A stretch of DNA of 64,000 nt, taken from assembly GCF_024748695.1 (NCBI RefSeq), contig NZ_CP087176.1, positions 5,015,501-5,079,500 of the forward strand, in the 5' to 3' direction. The stretch comes from Pseudomonas sp. B21-040 (GTDB lineage Bacteria > Pseudomonadota > Gammaproteobacteria > Pseudomonadales > Pseudomonadaceae). Below, piece by piece: positions 10,040 through 18,471 of this stretch. A program made the position numbers and the translations under genes. Positions within the stretch are counted from its first letter, which is position 1. Each line of letters begins with the position of its first letter. The notes under the pieces are model-generated. The model made no database searches. It was not told the origin of the DNA and was given only the letters and a program-made list of their open reading frames with translations.

Positions 10040-10053
10040 CAGTGCAACGAGGG

Positions 10054-11388
10054 TTACTTGACGTTGCTTGGGGTAGGGCCTTCGGCCACGCCCAGGTCAT
10101 CTTCAGGACGGGTATCAGCGATACCGCGACCGCCAGACGCCAGTTCTGCGTTCATCACGTCGGTGTCCAGTTCTTTAACCCACTTGGCCACGACCAGGGT
10201 GGCCACAGCGTTACCCACCAGGTTGGTCAGGGCGCGGGCTTCAGACATGAAGCGGTCGATACCGAGGATCAGCGCCAGGCCGGCAACCGGCAGGTGGCCA
10301 ACAGCGGACAAAGTCGCCGCCAACACGATGAAGCCACTGCCGGTTACGCCAGCAGCGCCTTTGGAGGACAGCAGCAACACCACCAGCAAGGTGATCTGGT
10401 GAGTGATGTCCATGTGGGTGTCGGTCGCTTGAGCGATGAACACGGCCGCCATGGTCAGGTAGATCGCCGTACCGTCGAGGTTGAACGAGTAACCGGTCGG
10501 GATCACCAGACCCACTACCGACTTCTTCGCGCCCAGACGTTCCATCTTGATCAGCATGCGCGGCAGTACCGATTCCGACGAGGAAGTACCCAGCACAATC
10601 AGCAGTTCTTCACGAATGTAGCGAATCACTTTCAGCACGCTGAAGCCGTGAGCGCGAGCGATACCGCCCAGCACAACCAGGATGAACAGCACGCAAGTGA
10701 TGTAGAAGCACGCCATCAACTGACCCAGTTGCACCAGCGAACCCACACCGTAGGCACCGATGGTGAACGCCATGGCACCGAAGGCACCGATTGGCGCGAG
10801 CTTCATGATCATGTTGATGATGTTGAACATCACGTGGGCGAAGCGATCGATGAAGTCCAGGATCGGCTTGCCGTAGGCACCCAGGCGATGCAGGGCGAAA
10901 CCAAAGATCACCGAGAACATCAGCACTTGCAGGATATCGCCCGTGGCGAACGCGCCGACGATGGTCGACGGGATCACATTCAACAGGAAGCCGACGACGC
11001 TTTGATCCGCCCCCGCGGCGACGTATTGAGCGACTTTGGAAGCATCCAGCGTGGCCACGTCGATATGCATGCCGTTGCCCGGCTGGACGATGTTGACCAC
11101 CAGCAGACCGACCAGCAAAGCGATGGTCGAAACGATTTCGAAGTAGAGCAGCGCGTAACCGCCGGTCTTGCCGACCGACTTCATGTTCTGCATGCCCGCA
11201 ATACCGCTGACGACGGTGCAGAAGATGATCGGGGCGATGATCATTTTGATCAGTTTGATGAACCCGTCACCCAGTGGTTTAACCGCCACACCAGCTTGTG
11301 GGTAGAAGTGACCGAGCGCGATACCGATAACAATTGCAACGATCACCTGGAAATACAGGGATTTGTACAGTGGCTGACGAGTCGTCAT
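10054..11388 (-). CDS. dctA: C4-dicarboxylate/proton symporter DctA
   Basis: The 444-residue transporter imports succinate, fumarate and malate across the inner membrane. The sequence follows the DAACS family: eight long hydrophobic helices, the serine-rich hairpin [12 protein letters not shown] near residue 277, the helix-7 motif [12 protein letters not shown], and the substrate-binding [16 protein letters not shown]. The hydrophilic C-terminal tail is typical of DctA. The start follows AGGAA. It is divergent from the AraC-type regulator, and no dctBD pair is nearby. A DctD-regulated sigma54 promoter would be expected in the 339-base gap; I did not find a convincing one. Confidence 0.93.
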   Translation of the reverse strand: MTTRQPLYKSLYFQVIVAIVIGIALGHFYPQAGVAVKPLGDGFIKLIKMIIAPIIFCTVVSGIAGMQNMKSVGKTGGYALLYFEIVSTIALLVGLLVVNIVQPGNGMHIDVATLDASKVAQYVAAGADQSVVGFLLNVIPSTIVGAFATGDILQVLMFSVIFGFALHRLGAYGKPILDFIDRFAHVMFNIINMIMKLAPIGAFGAMAFTIGAYGVGSLVQLGQLMACFYITCVLFILVVLGGIARAHGFSVLKVIRYIREELLIVLGTSSSESVLPRMLIKMERLGAKKSVVGLVIPTGYSFNLDGTAIYLTMAAVFIAQATDTHMDITHQITLLVVLLLSSKGAAGVTGSGFIVLAATLSAVGHLPVAGLALILGIDRFMSEARALTNLVGNAVATLVVAKWVKELDTDVMNAELASGGRGIADTRPEDDLGVAEGPTPSNVK

Positions 11389-11727
11389 TGCAAAGTTCCT
11401 CAAGAGTGCCCGGTGACAACATCCATCTGTTGTCCACGACACCTGAATTGCGAACCCTCCTGCTTCTGGAGGGATTTGTTTTCGAGCTGCGCGAAGGCAA
11501 GCTTCTGCTCGTTGTATCGCAAGGCCCGTGCCACCTTCACAAAATCACCGGCAAGCCTTTTGACATCAAGGGTTGCAGGTTTGTCGTGGTCATCCATCGG
11601 CTCGCACAATGTGGCGGGTTTCCGCCCATCGGCCAAACCTCGTCCTACAATTTGGCGGATATCCGCCTTGTCCGTTGCCAGCCACCACGGCTACCATCCG
11701 TCGCTCAATGGACGGACTTGCCTGCTT
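11389..11727. other. dctA / AraC-regulator intergenic region
   Basis: The 339 bases hold the divergent promoters of dctA and the AraC gene. A minus-strand reading frame at 11400-11597 would encode about 65 residues (MDDHDKPATLDVKRL...) with protein-like composition but only a weak GCGAG ribosome site. It may be a real small gene and is left uncalled. Confidence 0.4.
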
Positions 11728-12726
11728 ATGCGCGAACGCACCATCGCCAGTCATTTCGCCCGCGCCGCCCTCGGTGGCGCGCGCCGGCTGGGTGTCGACT
11801 GTTCAGACTTGTTACAGCAACTGGGCATCAGCCTCGAGTTGCTGGACGAGCCACGTGCGCGGATTGCGCCTGAACAATTCACCCGATTGATCCAGGGTTT
11901 GTGGCAGGCCCTGGACGACGAATACCTGGGATTCGGGCCCGCTCCGAGCAAAACCGGGAGCTTCGCGATGATGTGCCACGCGGTGATCCACTGCCGCAAT
12001 CTGGAAAAAGCGCTGCATCGCGGCTTATTGTTTTATAGCTTATTCCCCGGCAGTCCGCGTCTGAGCCTGACCCATGAAGGCGACATGATCCGCCTGTGCC
12101 TCGATGATTCGAAGCTCCAGGACCCGGACCATTTTCTCACCGAAAGCCAACTGTTGGTCTGGCATCGGCTGGGCAGCTGGATGATCGGCCAACGCATTCG
12201 CCTGGAGCAGGCGACCTTCAGTTACCCGAGGCCCGAGCACGGCGCGGAATACGACTTGCTGTTCTCTTGCCCGCTCGAATTTTCTGCGACGCAGAGCAGC
12301 CTGCTGTTTCACAGTCGATACATGAACATGCCGCTGTTGCAAGACGAGCGCACCCTCAAGCACTTCCTCGAACACTCCCCCGCCGACCTGCTCTCGCGCC
12401 CGGATGATGGCGACAGCCTGAGCAGCCAGTTGCGCCGTTTGCTCAGCCGCGACAGTGCGCGCTGGCCAGACCTCGAAGCCGTGGCCGCGCATATGCACAT
12501 CAGCCCGCAGACCTTGCGCCGGCACCTGCGCGAGGAAGGCACGAGTTTTCAGGAATTGAAGGACCAGTTGCGTCGGGACATTGCGATTTATCACTTGGGG
12601 CGTGCGGATCTGTCGTTGCAGCAGATCGCCGAGCAGTTGGGATTTTCAGAACCTTCGGCGTTTCATCGAGCGTTCAAGAAGTGGACAGGGTTGACGCCTG
12701 GCGCCTACCGCGCGCAAGAGCACTGA
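11728..12726 (+). CDS. AraC-family transcriptional regulator
   Basis: The 332-residue regulator has an N-terminal arabinose-binding-like domain of the PF12625 type (about 20-205; ARRLGVDCSDLLQQLG, IHCRNLEKALHRGLLFYSLF). A C-terminal double helix-turn-helix follows (about 235-330; AAHMHISPQTLRRHLREEG, then IAEQLGFSEPSAFHRAFKKWTG). This subfamily usually controls degradative or amino-acid genes in response to a small ligand. The start at 11728 is chosen because upstream sequence in the same frame is the antisense of dctA. It is divergent from dctA, but regulation of dctA is only a possibility. Confidence 0.88.
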   Translation: MRERTIASHFARAALGGARRLGVDCSDLLQQLGISLELLDEPRARIAPEQFTRLIQGLWQALDDEYLGFGPAPSKTGSFAMMCHAVIHCRNLEKALHRGLLFYSLFPGSPRLSLTHEGDMIRLCLDDSKLQDPDHFLTESQLLVWHRLGSWMIGQRIRLEQATFSYPRPEHGAEYDLLFSCPLEFSATQSSLLFHSRYMNMPLLQDERTLKHFLEHSPADLLSRPDDGDSLSSQLRRLLSRDSARWPDLEAVAAHMHISPQTLRRHLREEGTSFQELKDQLRRDIAIYHLGRADLSLQQIAEQLGFSEPSAFHRAFKKWTGLTPGAYRAQEH

Positions 12727-12735
12727 AGGTGCACT

Positions 12736-12848
12736 GATCGTTCCCACGCTCCGCGTGGGAATGCAGCCCAGGACGCTCCGCGTCCCTCTCTAACGTTGGA
12801 ACGCAGAGCGTCCCTTGAGGCATTCCCACGCAGAGCGTGGGAACGATC
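12736..12848. repeat. Intergenic repeat family A, copy 3
   Basis: The ~113 bp palindromic element has the family's GATCGTTCCCACGCTC ends. With copy 4 at 13563 it brackets the DUF6124 gene and its leader. Confidence 0.9.
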
Positions 12849-12854
12849 AGTGCG

Positions 12855-13247
12855 TTAAGCGTTTTGCGGATCGACGTTATCCAGCATCCGGTTCACCGCC
12901 AGTTCACCCAACATGACCGAGTGTTGAATGCCCAGCAGGGTATGGCGCTGCGAACCGTCCTGTTGCCCGGCGAAATCACTCAACATCACACTCGCTGATG
13001 CCAACGTCTCACAGGCGTTGACCAGCAGGGTTTCGTCATCGGTGTCGGGGCCGACGAAATAGATAGTGCTGGGTTTGCGTGGCGTGTCTTTGGGGATGAC
13101 GGGGTTGAGGTAGTAATCAAGGGCGCGGTCGGCGGCGGTGTTGAGCTTTTTGGAGTCGGCGGTTTCGTAGGGGGAAACGTCGTCGGTTTCTGGCGGGTTG
13201 GGCGTGATTTTGAAACTGTGAAGCTCCGTGGTTGGTTGAGCCGCCAC
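12855..13247 (-). CDS. DUF6124-type small protein with altered start
   Basis: The body (FKITPNPPETDDVSPYE..., then IYFVGPDTDDETLLVNACETLASASVMLSDFA) matches a small Pseudomonas family, DUF6124, that from memory begins MFK-x-TPNPP. Here the codon before FKITPNPP is AGT (at 13212-13214 on the plus strand) rather than ATG, although GGAG sits at the expected distance upstream. The nearest in-frame start is GTG at 13247, giving ten extra residues and no good ribosome site. The gene may be poorly translated or dead. Function of the family is unknown. Its leader has unusual competing pairings. Confidence 0.6.
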   Translation of the reverse strand: MAAQPTTELHSFKITPNPPETDDVSPYETADSKKLNTAADRALDYYLNPVIPKDTPRKPSTIYFVGPDTDDETLLVNACETLASASVMLSDFAGQQDGSQRHTLLGIQHSVMLGELAVNRMLDNVDPQNA

Positions 13248-13421
13248 GACCTATCGCTAAACAAGTAAAGGTGGCGGCTGTACGCAGGTTAGCGATCCGG
13301 GACACAGAAACCCCGGGTAGACCTCGAAGGTCTCCCACGCACAGCCGCCATTACGCGAACTGCAGCTTTGCGTCTGTGTAGGGGATCGGATCGCTAAACC
13401 CGATCGCTGATTCGTCAGCGA
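13239..13421 (-). promoter_or_regulatory. Structured leader with competing stems upstream of DUF6124 gene
   Basis: Read on the minus strand, TGGCGGCTGT (13350-13341) can pair with ACAGCCGCCA (13281-13272). It encloses two small hairpins: GACCT/AGGTC around 13320-13332 and CCGGG/CCCGG around 13297-13317. The same AGCCGCCAC (13279-13271) can instead pair with GTGGCGGCT at 13247-13239, next to the ribosome site. A second motif behaves alike: GGATCGCTAA (13298-13289) can pair with TTAGCGATCC (13396-13387) or TTAGCGAT (13260-13253). A perfect TCGCTGA/TCAGCGA hairpin lies at 13404-13421. The rest of the 13248-13560 gap holds only a doubtful 63-codon frame at 13351-13542. Confidence 0.55.
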
Positions 13422-13562
13422 CCCGCAAACGATAGAACCCACGCCCTAGACGCACAAGCCGGCGGATTCTGGCGTAGTCGTAGGCAGCGGCGCAAGGATG
13501 TGTAGCCTGAGAGAGTGTCTGTAGATTTCTTTTAAACAGCACTGTTTATTACAGAGCATCTT

Positions 13563-13675
13563 GATCGTTCCCACGCTCTGCGTGGGAACGCAGCCCGGGA
13601 CGCTCTGCGTCCCTTTCGAGAGCAGGAACGCGGAGCGTCCCTTGAGGCATTCCCACGCAGAGCGTGGGAACGATC
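13563..13675. repeat. Intergenic repeat family A, copy 4
   Basis: A ~113 bp palindromic copy lies between the DUF6124 leader and the 3' end of phoQ. Confidence 0.9.
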
Positions 13676-13701
13676 GGTGAAGGGGCCAGCAGGGCCACCC
13701 A

Positions 13702-15048
13702 CTAAACCACCGGAAAATGAATCCGGAACGCCGCCCCGCCCATTGGCGAATCCCCCAGCGTCAGCTTGGCGCTGTAGCTCTCGATAATGTCCTTGACCAC
13801 CGCCAGCCCGATCCCCTGCCCCGGGTGCTGACGATCCAGCCGCTCGCCGCGTTCGAGAATCCGTGCACGCTGATCCATCGGCACACCGGGGCCGTCGTCC
13901 TCGACGCACAACTCAACGCCGCTCAGGGTTTCACGCACGCTGATGCGCACTTCACCCAGGCACAGCCGATACGCGTTTTCCAACAGGTTGCCCATCATTT
14001 CCAGCAAGGCGCCTTGCTCGATCGGCACATCACATGGGTCCGGCAGATCGAAAGCGACCCGCACGCGCTTGTCGCGATAGACCTTGTCCAGTGTGTCGCA
14101 CAGGCTTTTGAGCACCGGTTGCAGACGCACCTGGTGACGCACCAGACCACTTTTGCGCAGGCTGGCGCGTTGCAGTTGATAGCTGATTTGTTGGCTCATG
14201 CGTTCGATCTGGGTTTGCAGCACCCTGGCCTGTTCGCGGTTTTCCGGGCGCTGGGCCATGTCTTCGCTGACGCCTTGCAGCACGGTCAACGGGGTTTTCA
14301 GGCTGTGGGCCAGATCATCGAGGGAGTCGCGGTAGCGGCTGCGCTGTTCGCGCTCGCTGTGCAGCAAACGGTTGAGGGAGCCGGTCAGGCGCAACAGTTC
14401 ACGCGGGTGCTGTTCGCTGAGGCTTTCACGGGCGCCGCTTTCGATTTCGTCGAGTTCCTGACTGAGCCGGCGCAACGCCTGCAAGCCCCAGGTCAGGCCG
14501 ATCCACAGCAACGCCAGCAGCACCAACAACGCCGCGCCGAAACCGAGGTAAAGGTTTTCGCGCAGACCTTCGACGGTGGTTTCGTATTCGCTCACCGGTT
14601 GCAGAGCGACGATGCTGAACGCGGCGCTTTTGCCGCTGAGCAGTTTGACTTCGACGTCATAGACGAAGAACTCTTGGCCACTGGCCTCGCGAATACGCGC
14701 GAACTCATTACCACGTCCGTCGTAACGCGGTTTGTAGTTGATCATCTCCTGCCCGGTGCCCTTCGAACGCCAGACCAGGTGAGCATCGCGGTCAAAGATG
14801 TAGCCGAGCAAACGGCTGTCCGTCAGGTTGAAGCGCTCATCCGGCAATTGCTCCGGCATTTGCAGGGTGTTGTTTTCCACCCGCGCGGCGGAAATCAGCG
14901 TGTTGACGTCCGACGCCAGGCGTTGCTCGATGGAATCTTGCAACGCCAGACTGAACGCGCCCTGCATCGCCGGCAGCAATGCCAGCATGAACAACACCGC
15001 CAACAGGGTGGCGGCGAGCATCAACCGGACGCGAAGGGAACGGATCAA
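13702..15048 (-). CDS. phoQ: PhoQ sensor histidine kinase
   Basis: The 448-residue inner-membrane kinase senses low Mg2+ or cationic peptides and phosphorylates PhoP. It has an N-terminal membrane helix (about 8-32), a periplasmic sensor domain (about 35-165), a second helix (about 168-190), the phospho-acceptor H-box DLAHSLKTPLTVLQG near residue 250, and ATP-binding N, G1 and G2 boxes (NLLENAYR, EDDGPGVP, GQGIGLAV). It overlaps the phoP stop by four bases (ATGA), so the two are co-translated. The oprH-phoP-phoQ order is the Pseudomonas arrangement. Confidence 0.93.
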   Translation of the reverse strand: MIRSLRVRLMLAATLLAVLFMLALLPAMQGAFSLALQDSIEQRLASDVNTLISAARVENNTLQMPEQLPDERFNLTDSRLLGYIFDRDAHLVWRSKGTGQEMINYKPRYDGRGNEFARIREASGQEFFVYDVEVKLLSGKSAAFSIVALQPVSEYETTVEGLRENLYLGFGAALLVLLALLWIGLTWGLQALRRLSQELDEIESGARESLSEQHPRELLRLTGSLNRLLHSEREQRSRYRDSLDDLAHSLKTPLTVLQGVSEDMAQRPENREQARVLQTQIERMSQQISYQLQRASLRKSGLVRHQVRLQPVLKSLCDTLDKVYRDKRVRVAFDLPDPCDVPIEQGALLEMMGNLLENAYRLCLGEVRISVRETLSGVELCVEDDGPGVPMDQRARILERGERLDRQHPGQGIGLAVVKDIIESYSAKLTLGDSPMGGAAFRIHFPVV

Positions 15049-15722
15049 GTGCAGCGCTCATTGAAGAGGTAGCCGAGGCCACGCACGGTGTCGATCGGTT
15101 TGAAGCCGGCCGGGCCTTCGAGTTTGCGGCGCAGACGGCCGACCAACACTTCGATCACGTTCGGATCGCGCTCGTCGTCGTCCGGGTAGAGCTGTTCCAT
15201 CAAGCGGTCCTTGGCCACCACTTGTTGGTGATGACGCATAAGGTATTCGAGGATCCGGTACTCATACGCGGTCAGCGCCAGCGGCTGATCATCAAGAGAG
15301 GCTTGTTTGCGATTGAGGTCCAGCAGCAGTGGCCCGGCAACGATGGTCGACTGGGTGAAACCGCTGGAACGGCGCAGCAAGGCATTCAACCGGGCGTCGA
15401 GTTCTTCGAACTGGAACGGCTTGACCACATAATCATCGGCCCCGGCGGCGAGGCCTTCGACCTTGTCCTGCCAGTTGCCGCGCGCGGTCAGGATCAGGAT
15501 CGGAAAGGTCTTGCCTCGTGCGCGCAGTTGGCGGATCAAATCGAGCCCGCTCATGCCTGGCAGGCCGAGGTCGATCACCGCCAGGTCATGGTTGAACTGC
15601 TCGGTCTGGTACAGCGCCTCTTCGCCATTGGCCACGGACTCGACCACATGGCCACTTTCCGTCAGGCGGGTTTGCAGGTGATGGCGCAACAGCGCTTCAT
15701 CTTCGACGACCAACAGTTTCAT
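15045..15722 (-). CDS. phoP: PhoP response regulator
   Basis: The 225-residue OmpR-family regulator has a receiver domain with phospho-acceptor Asp in AVIDLGLPGMSG (about residue 51) and Lys in YVVKPF (about 101). A winged helix follows (about 130-222; VEVLVGRLRRKL-type recognition helix region). With PhoQ it controls oprH and lipid A or peptide resistance genes. It lies downstream of oprH across about 195 bases that contain a REP pair, which may lower phoPQ expression relative to oprH. Confidence 0.94.
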   Translation of the reverse strand: MKLLVVEDEALLRHHLQTRLTESGHVVESVANGEEALYQTEQFNHDLAVIDLGLPGMSGLDLIRQLRARGKTFPILILTARGNWQDKVEGLAAGADDYVVKPFQFEELDARLNALLRRSSGFTQSTIVAGPLLLDLNRKQASLDDQPLALTAYEYRILEYLMRHHQQVVAKDRLMEQLYPDDDERDPNVIEVLVGRLRRKLEGPAGFKPIDTVRGLGYLFNERCT

Positions 15723-15782
15723 AACGCTCTCCCAGGCAAATCGTTATCTCCAACAGCACAGTTTTCAGTCAGGCCGCAGAAC

Positions 15783-15873
15783 CTGTGGGAGCGGGCTTGC
15801 CCGCGATAGCGATCTGGCTGGCACATCAATAGTGAATGTGCCGCCGCTATCGCGGGCAAGCCCGCTCCCACAG
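15783..15873. repeat. REP pair (REPIN) between oprH and phoP
   Basis: Two inverted copies of CTGTGGGAGCGGGCTTGCCC are joined by about 50 bases. It lies inside the oprH-phoP-phoQ transcript, where the RNA hairpin may affect mRNA stability. Confidence 0.88.
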
Positions 15874-15917
15874 GGGGTTCGCTTATCTGAAGGCATTGGC
15901 ACATGCCCACAACCTGT

Positions 15918-16520
15918 TCAGAAAGCGTAGTTTGCCGACAGGTAAGTCTGGGCGCTGCTGGTCAGGTCCAGCGAACCCTGTTTGCTGCCGCCGCGCTCGC
16001 TCATCTCGGTGCTGGCGTTGCTGCGCAGGTAACGGTAACCCAGTTCAACCGAGGTGTTTTGCGAAACCTGTTGCAACACACCGACCTGGCCGCCAATCGC
16101 ATAACCGATGTCACTGTCACGGCTATAGCCTGAGGAATCCTGAGTCATCTTGGTCAAACCGGCCGTAGCCCCGCCAAACAATTTGGTGCTGCCGCCCACC
16201 GGGTAGAACAGATCGTAGCTGCCCAGCAGGTTTTCCTGGCGCAGTTTAATGCCATTGTGCGAGCCCGACACGTTGTCGTAAGTGGCGTAGTAGCGGCCCT
16301 CGCTGTTTTGCTTGCCCAGGCGCACACCATAAGTGGTGTCCTTGCCGATCACGCCGTCGGCGTTCGGATGGTTGAGGTTGTCGTTCAGGGCGTGGGATTT
16401 TTTGACTTTGTCGCTGGTCTGTCCAAGAGTAAGGCTGGCGAAATTATCGTCGGTCGCCAAAGCCGCGGTACTGGCGCCCATCACGGCGAAGGCCAGAAGC
16501 AGTTTTTTGAAAGTAGTCAT
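15918..16520 (-). CDS. oprH: Outer membrane protein OprH (PhoPQ-induced)
   Basis: The 200-residue protein has a signal peptide ending near residue 22 (STAALA-TDD). Alternating beta-strand segments end with the terminal phenylalanine (YLSANYAF) typical of outer-membrane barrels. OprH is a small barrel that binds LPS phosphates and stabilises the outer membrane when Mg2+ is low. It is the first gene of the oprH-phoP-phoQ operon and carries four PhoP-like repeats in its promoter. Confidence 0.92.
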   Translation of the reverse strand: MTTFKKLLLAFAVMGASTAALATDDNFASLTLGQTSDKVKKSHALNDNLNHPNADGVIGKDTTYGVRLGKQNSEGRYYATYDNVSGSHNGIKLRQENLLGSYDLFYPVGGSTKLFGGATAGLTKMTQDSSGYSRDSDIGYAIGGQVGVLQQVSQNTSVELGYRYLRSNASTEMSERGGSKQGSLDLTSSAQTYLSANYAF

Positions 16521-16581
16521 TGGGGAGTTTCCTCATGCGCTATTTGCTTTTTGGGTATGGGGCAAGGTTACTCACCCCGCC

Positions 16582-16620
16582 CTGAACTCCCCCTGAACGC
16601 ACACTGAACCTGAGCTGAAT
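16582..16620 (-). promoter_or_regulatory. PhoP-like direct repeats upstream of oprH
   Basis: On the minus strand the motif (G/A)TTCAG occurs four times at exact 11-base spacing (plus-strand CTGAA at 16582, 16593, 16604 and 16615). OmpR-family regulators bind such tandem repeats. The array lies 62-100 bases upstream of oprH and also within the divergent promoter of the dienelactone hydrolase gene. Confidence 0.8.
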
Positions 16621-16666
16621 CAAATCCACCCAGCTGTTTTGCTGACTTTTTGCAGGAGATTCGACC

Positions 16667-17458
16667 ATGCGCGTTTTCCTTGCCCTTGTATTACTGGCCT
16701 TGAGCGGACTCAGCCAAGCCGCCATCAAGACTCAAGAGATTCCCTACCAAAGTGCCGACGGTACAAAACTGATTGGCTACTACGCCTACGACGACGCCAT
16801 CAAAGGCCAACGTCCAGGCGTGGTGGTGGTGCACGAATGGTGGGGGCTCAACGACTACACCAAGCGCCGCGCCCGTGATCTGGCCGGTCTGGGTTACAGC
16901 GCTCTGGCCATCGACATGTATGGCGATGGCAAGAACACCGAACATCCAAAGGACGCCATGGCCTTCATGCAAGCCGCGTTGAAAGACAGTGCCGCGTCCA
17001 GCGCGCGCTTCCAGGCCGGGCTCGATTTGCTGAAGAAACAGCCACAGACCAATCCGGATAAAATCGCCGCCATCGGTTACTGCTTCGGAGGCGGCGTGGT
17101 GCTCAATGCAGCTCGTCAGGGCGTGCCACTGGCAGGCGTGGTGAGTTTCCACGGTGCGCTGGCCACCCAGTCACCGGCGACGCCGGGCAATGTGAAGGCA
17201 AAAATCCTGGTCGAGCATGGGGCGATGGACAGCATGGTCACGCCGGATAACGTGGCCGCGTTCAAGGCTGAAATGGACAAGGCCGGCGCCGACTACACGT
17301 TCGTCAGCCTTGAGGGCGCCAAGCATGGGTTCAGTAATCCTGATGCGGATCGTCTGAGCCACGGCGATCATGGCGGGCCGGACATCGGCTACAGCAAGGC
17401 GGCGGATGAACAGTCCTGGGCGGATATGCAGGCGTTTTTCAAAAAGATATTTGGTTAG
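16667..17458 (+). CDS. Exported dienelactone hydrolase-family protein
   Basis: The 263-residue protein begins with a signal peptide (about 1-18, ALSGLSQAA), so it is periplasmic, unlike classical cytoplasmic dienelactone hydrolases. The alpha/beta-hydrolase core has the nucleophile motif GYCFGGG with cysteine, the aspartate in HGAMDSMV, and the histidine in GAKHGFSNP. This is a Cys-Asp-His triad. The natural substrate is unknown. It is divergent from oprH over a PhoP-like repeat array, so PhoP control is plausible. The ribosome site is GCAGGAG upstream of 16667. Confidence 0.87.
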   Translation: MRVFLALVLLALSGLSQAAIKTQEIPYQSADGTKLIGYYAYDDAIKGQRPGVVVVHEWWGLNDYTKRRARDLAGLGYSALAIDMYGDGKNTEHPKDAMAFMQAALKDSAASSARFQAGLDLLKKQPQTNPDKIAAIGYCFGGGVVLNAARQGVPLAGVVSFHGALATQSPATPGNVKAKILVEHGAMDSMVTPDNVAAFKAEMDKAGADYTFVSLEGAKHGFSNPDADRLSHGDHGGPDIGYSKAADEQSWADMQAFFKKIFG

Positions 17459-17464
17459 CGCAGC

Positions 17465-17574
17465 GATCGTTCCCACGGTCCCCGTGGGAATGCAGCCCGG
17501 GATGCTGCGCGTCCCTCGCGAATGTGACGCAGAGCGTCACTGGATGCATTCCCACGCAGAGCGTAGGAACGATC
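17465..17574. repeat. Intergenic repeat family A, copy 5
   Basis: A ~110 bp palindromic copy lies in the gap between the hydrolase and the phosphopantetheinyl transferase gene; one GATC end and GACGC inner arms are clear. Confidence 0.9.
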
Positions 17575-17616
17575 TTGCTACTACCCAGCCAGAAGGCAAC
17601 CCGGCAAAATGCCGAC

Positions 17617-18342
17617 ATGAACTCCGTCCCCGCCCTCCCCGTTTGCTGCACCCCGCTCGACGCCCGTTGGCCGCTGCCGTTTGTGCTGCCCGATACGGTG
17701 CTGCTGAGCACCCGCTTTGATAGTTCGCAACTGGCCAGCGATGATTTCCAGCGCAGCGCCATTGAGCCGCCAGCGAGCATTCAGCGTTCGGTCGCCAAGC
17801 GTCAGGCGGAATTTCTGGCTGGGCGAGTCTGCGCCCGGGCCGCGTTGCAACAATTGGAAGGCCTGAGTGTCAGCCCGGCCATCGGCGAAGACCGGGCGCC
17901 GGTTTGGCCGGTGCACATCGCCGGCTCGATCACCCACAGCACTGGCCGGGCGGCCGCCATCGTCGCGAAAAAAACTGATTGGCGCGGCTTGGGGATGGAC
18001 CTGGAAAACCTGCTCAACCCAGACCGGGCCGAACGTCTGGCAGGGGAAATTCTCACGCCGCCGGAGTTGCAGCGCATGGCAGCCGGTTGTCGCGATGACC
18101 TCGCACTGCTGGTGACGCTGACGTTTTCGGTAAAAGAAAGTCTGTTCAAGGCGCTGTATCCGATTGTCCAGCAGCGCTTTTATTTTGAACATGCCGAGGT
18201 GCTGGAGTGGACCGAGGCCGGTGAGGTGCGGTTGCGGTTGCTGACGGACCTGTCCGCCGAGTGGCGCAATGGCACGGAGCTTGAGGCGCAGTTCGGGGTG
18301 ATGGATGGGCAGTTGTTGAGCCTGGTCAGTATCAAGGCCTGA
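17617..18342 (+). CDS. pcpS: 4'-phosphopantetheinyl transferase (PcpS/EntD type)
   Basis: The 241-residue enzyme moves phosphopantetheine from CoA to carrier proteins of fatty acid, siderophore and other synthases. EntD-type motifs are present: KRQAEFLAGRVCARAAL near 65-85, the His of GSITHSTGRAAA, the Mg2+-binding GLGMDLENL, and the FSVKESLFKALYP helix. Its length equals that of the single broad-range pseudomonad enzyme PcpS. The start at 17617 is chosen because frames upstream read into repeat A5. Confidence 0.88.
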   Translation: MNSVPALPVCCTPLDARWPLPFVLPDTVLLSTRFDSSQLASDDFQRSAIEPPASIQRSVAKRQAEFLAGRVCARAALQQLEGLSVSPAIGEDRAPVWPVHIAGSITHSTGRAAAIVAKKTDWRGLGMDLENLLNPDRAERLAGEILTPPELQRMAAGCRDDLALLVTLTFSVKESLFKALYPIVQQRFYFEHAEVLEWTEAGEVRLRLLTDLSAEWRNGTELEAQFGVMDGQLLSLVSIKA

Positions 18343-18360
18343 AGATTTGCAGGGTTTGTA

Positions 18361-18454
18361 CTGGCCTCATCGCGAGCAAGCTCGGCTCCCACATTGGATC
18401 TCTGACACACCGAAGATCACCTGTAGGAGCCGAGCTTGCTCGCGATGGCGGCCT
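18361..18454. repeat. REP pair after pcpS
   Basis: Two inverted copies of a diverged REP (CATCGCGAGCAAGCTCGGCTCC and its complement) lie between two convergent genes. Confidence 0.85.
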
Positions 18455-18471
18455 GACTATCACCACAACTC

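Noticed and set aside
10042..12726. An 894-codon plus-strand open frame
   Set aside because: Only the last 332 codons (from 11728) encode the AraC regulator; the rest is antisense of dctA and of its upstream gap, open by high-GC codon bias.
13351..13542. A 63-codon minus-strand frame ending PIPYTDAKLQFA
   Set aside because: It lies inside the structured leader and lacks a ribosome site; its apparent conservation may reflect the RNA rather than a protein.
5390..17574. CRISPR-like repeats
   Set aside because: The copies are 100+ bp palindromes kilobases apart with no spacer structure or cas genes.
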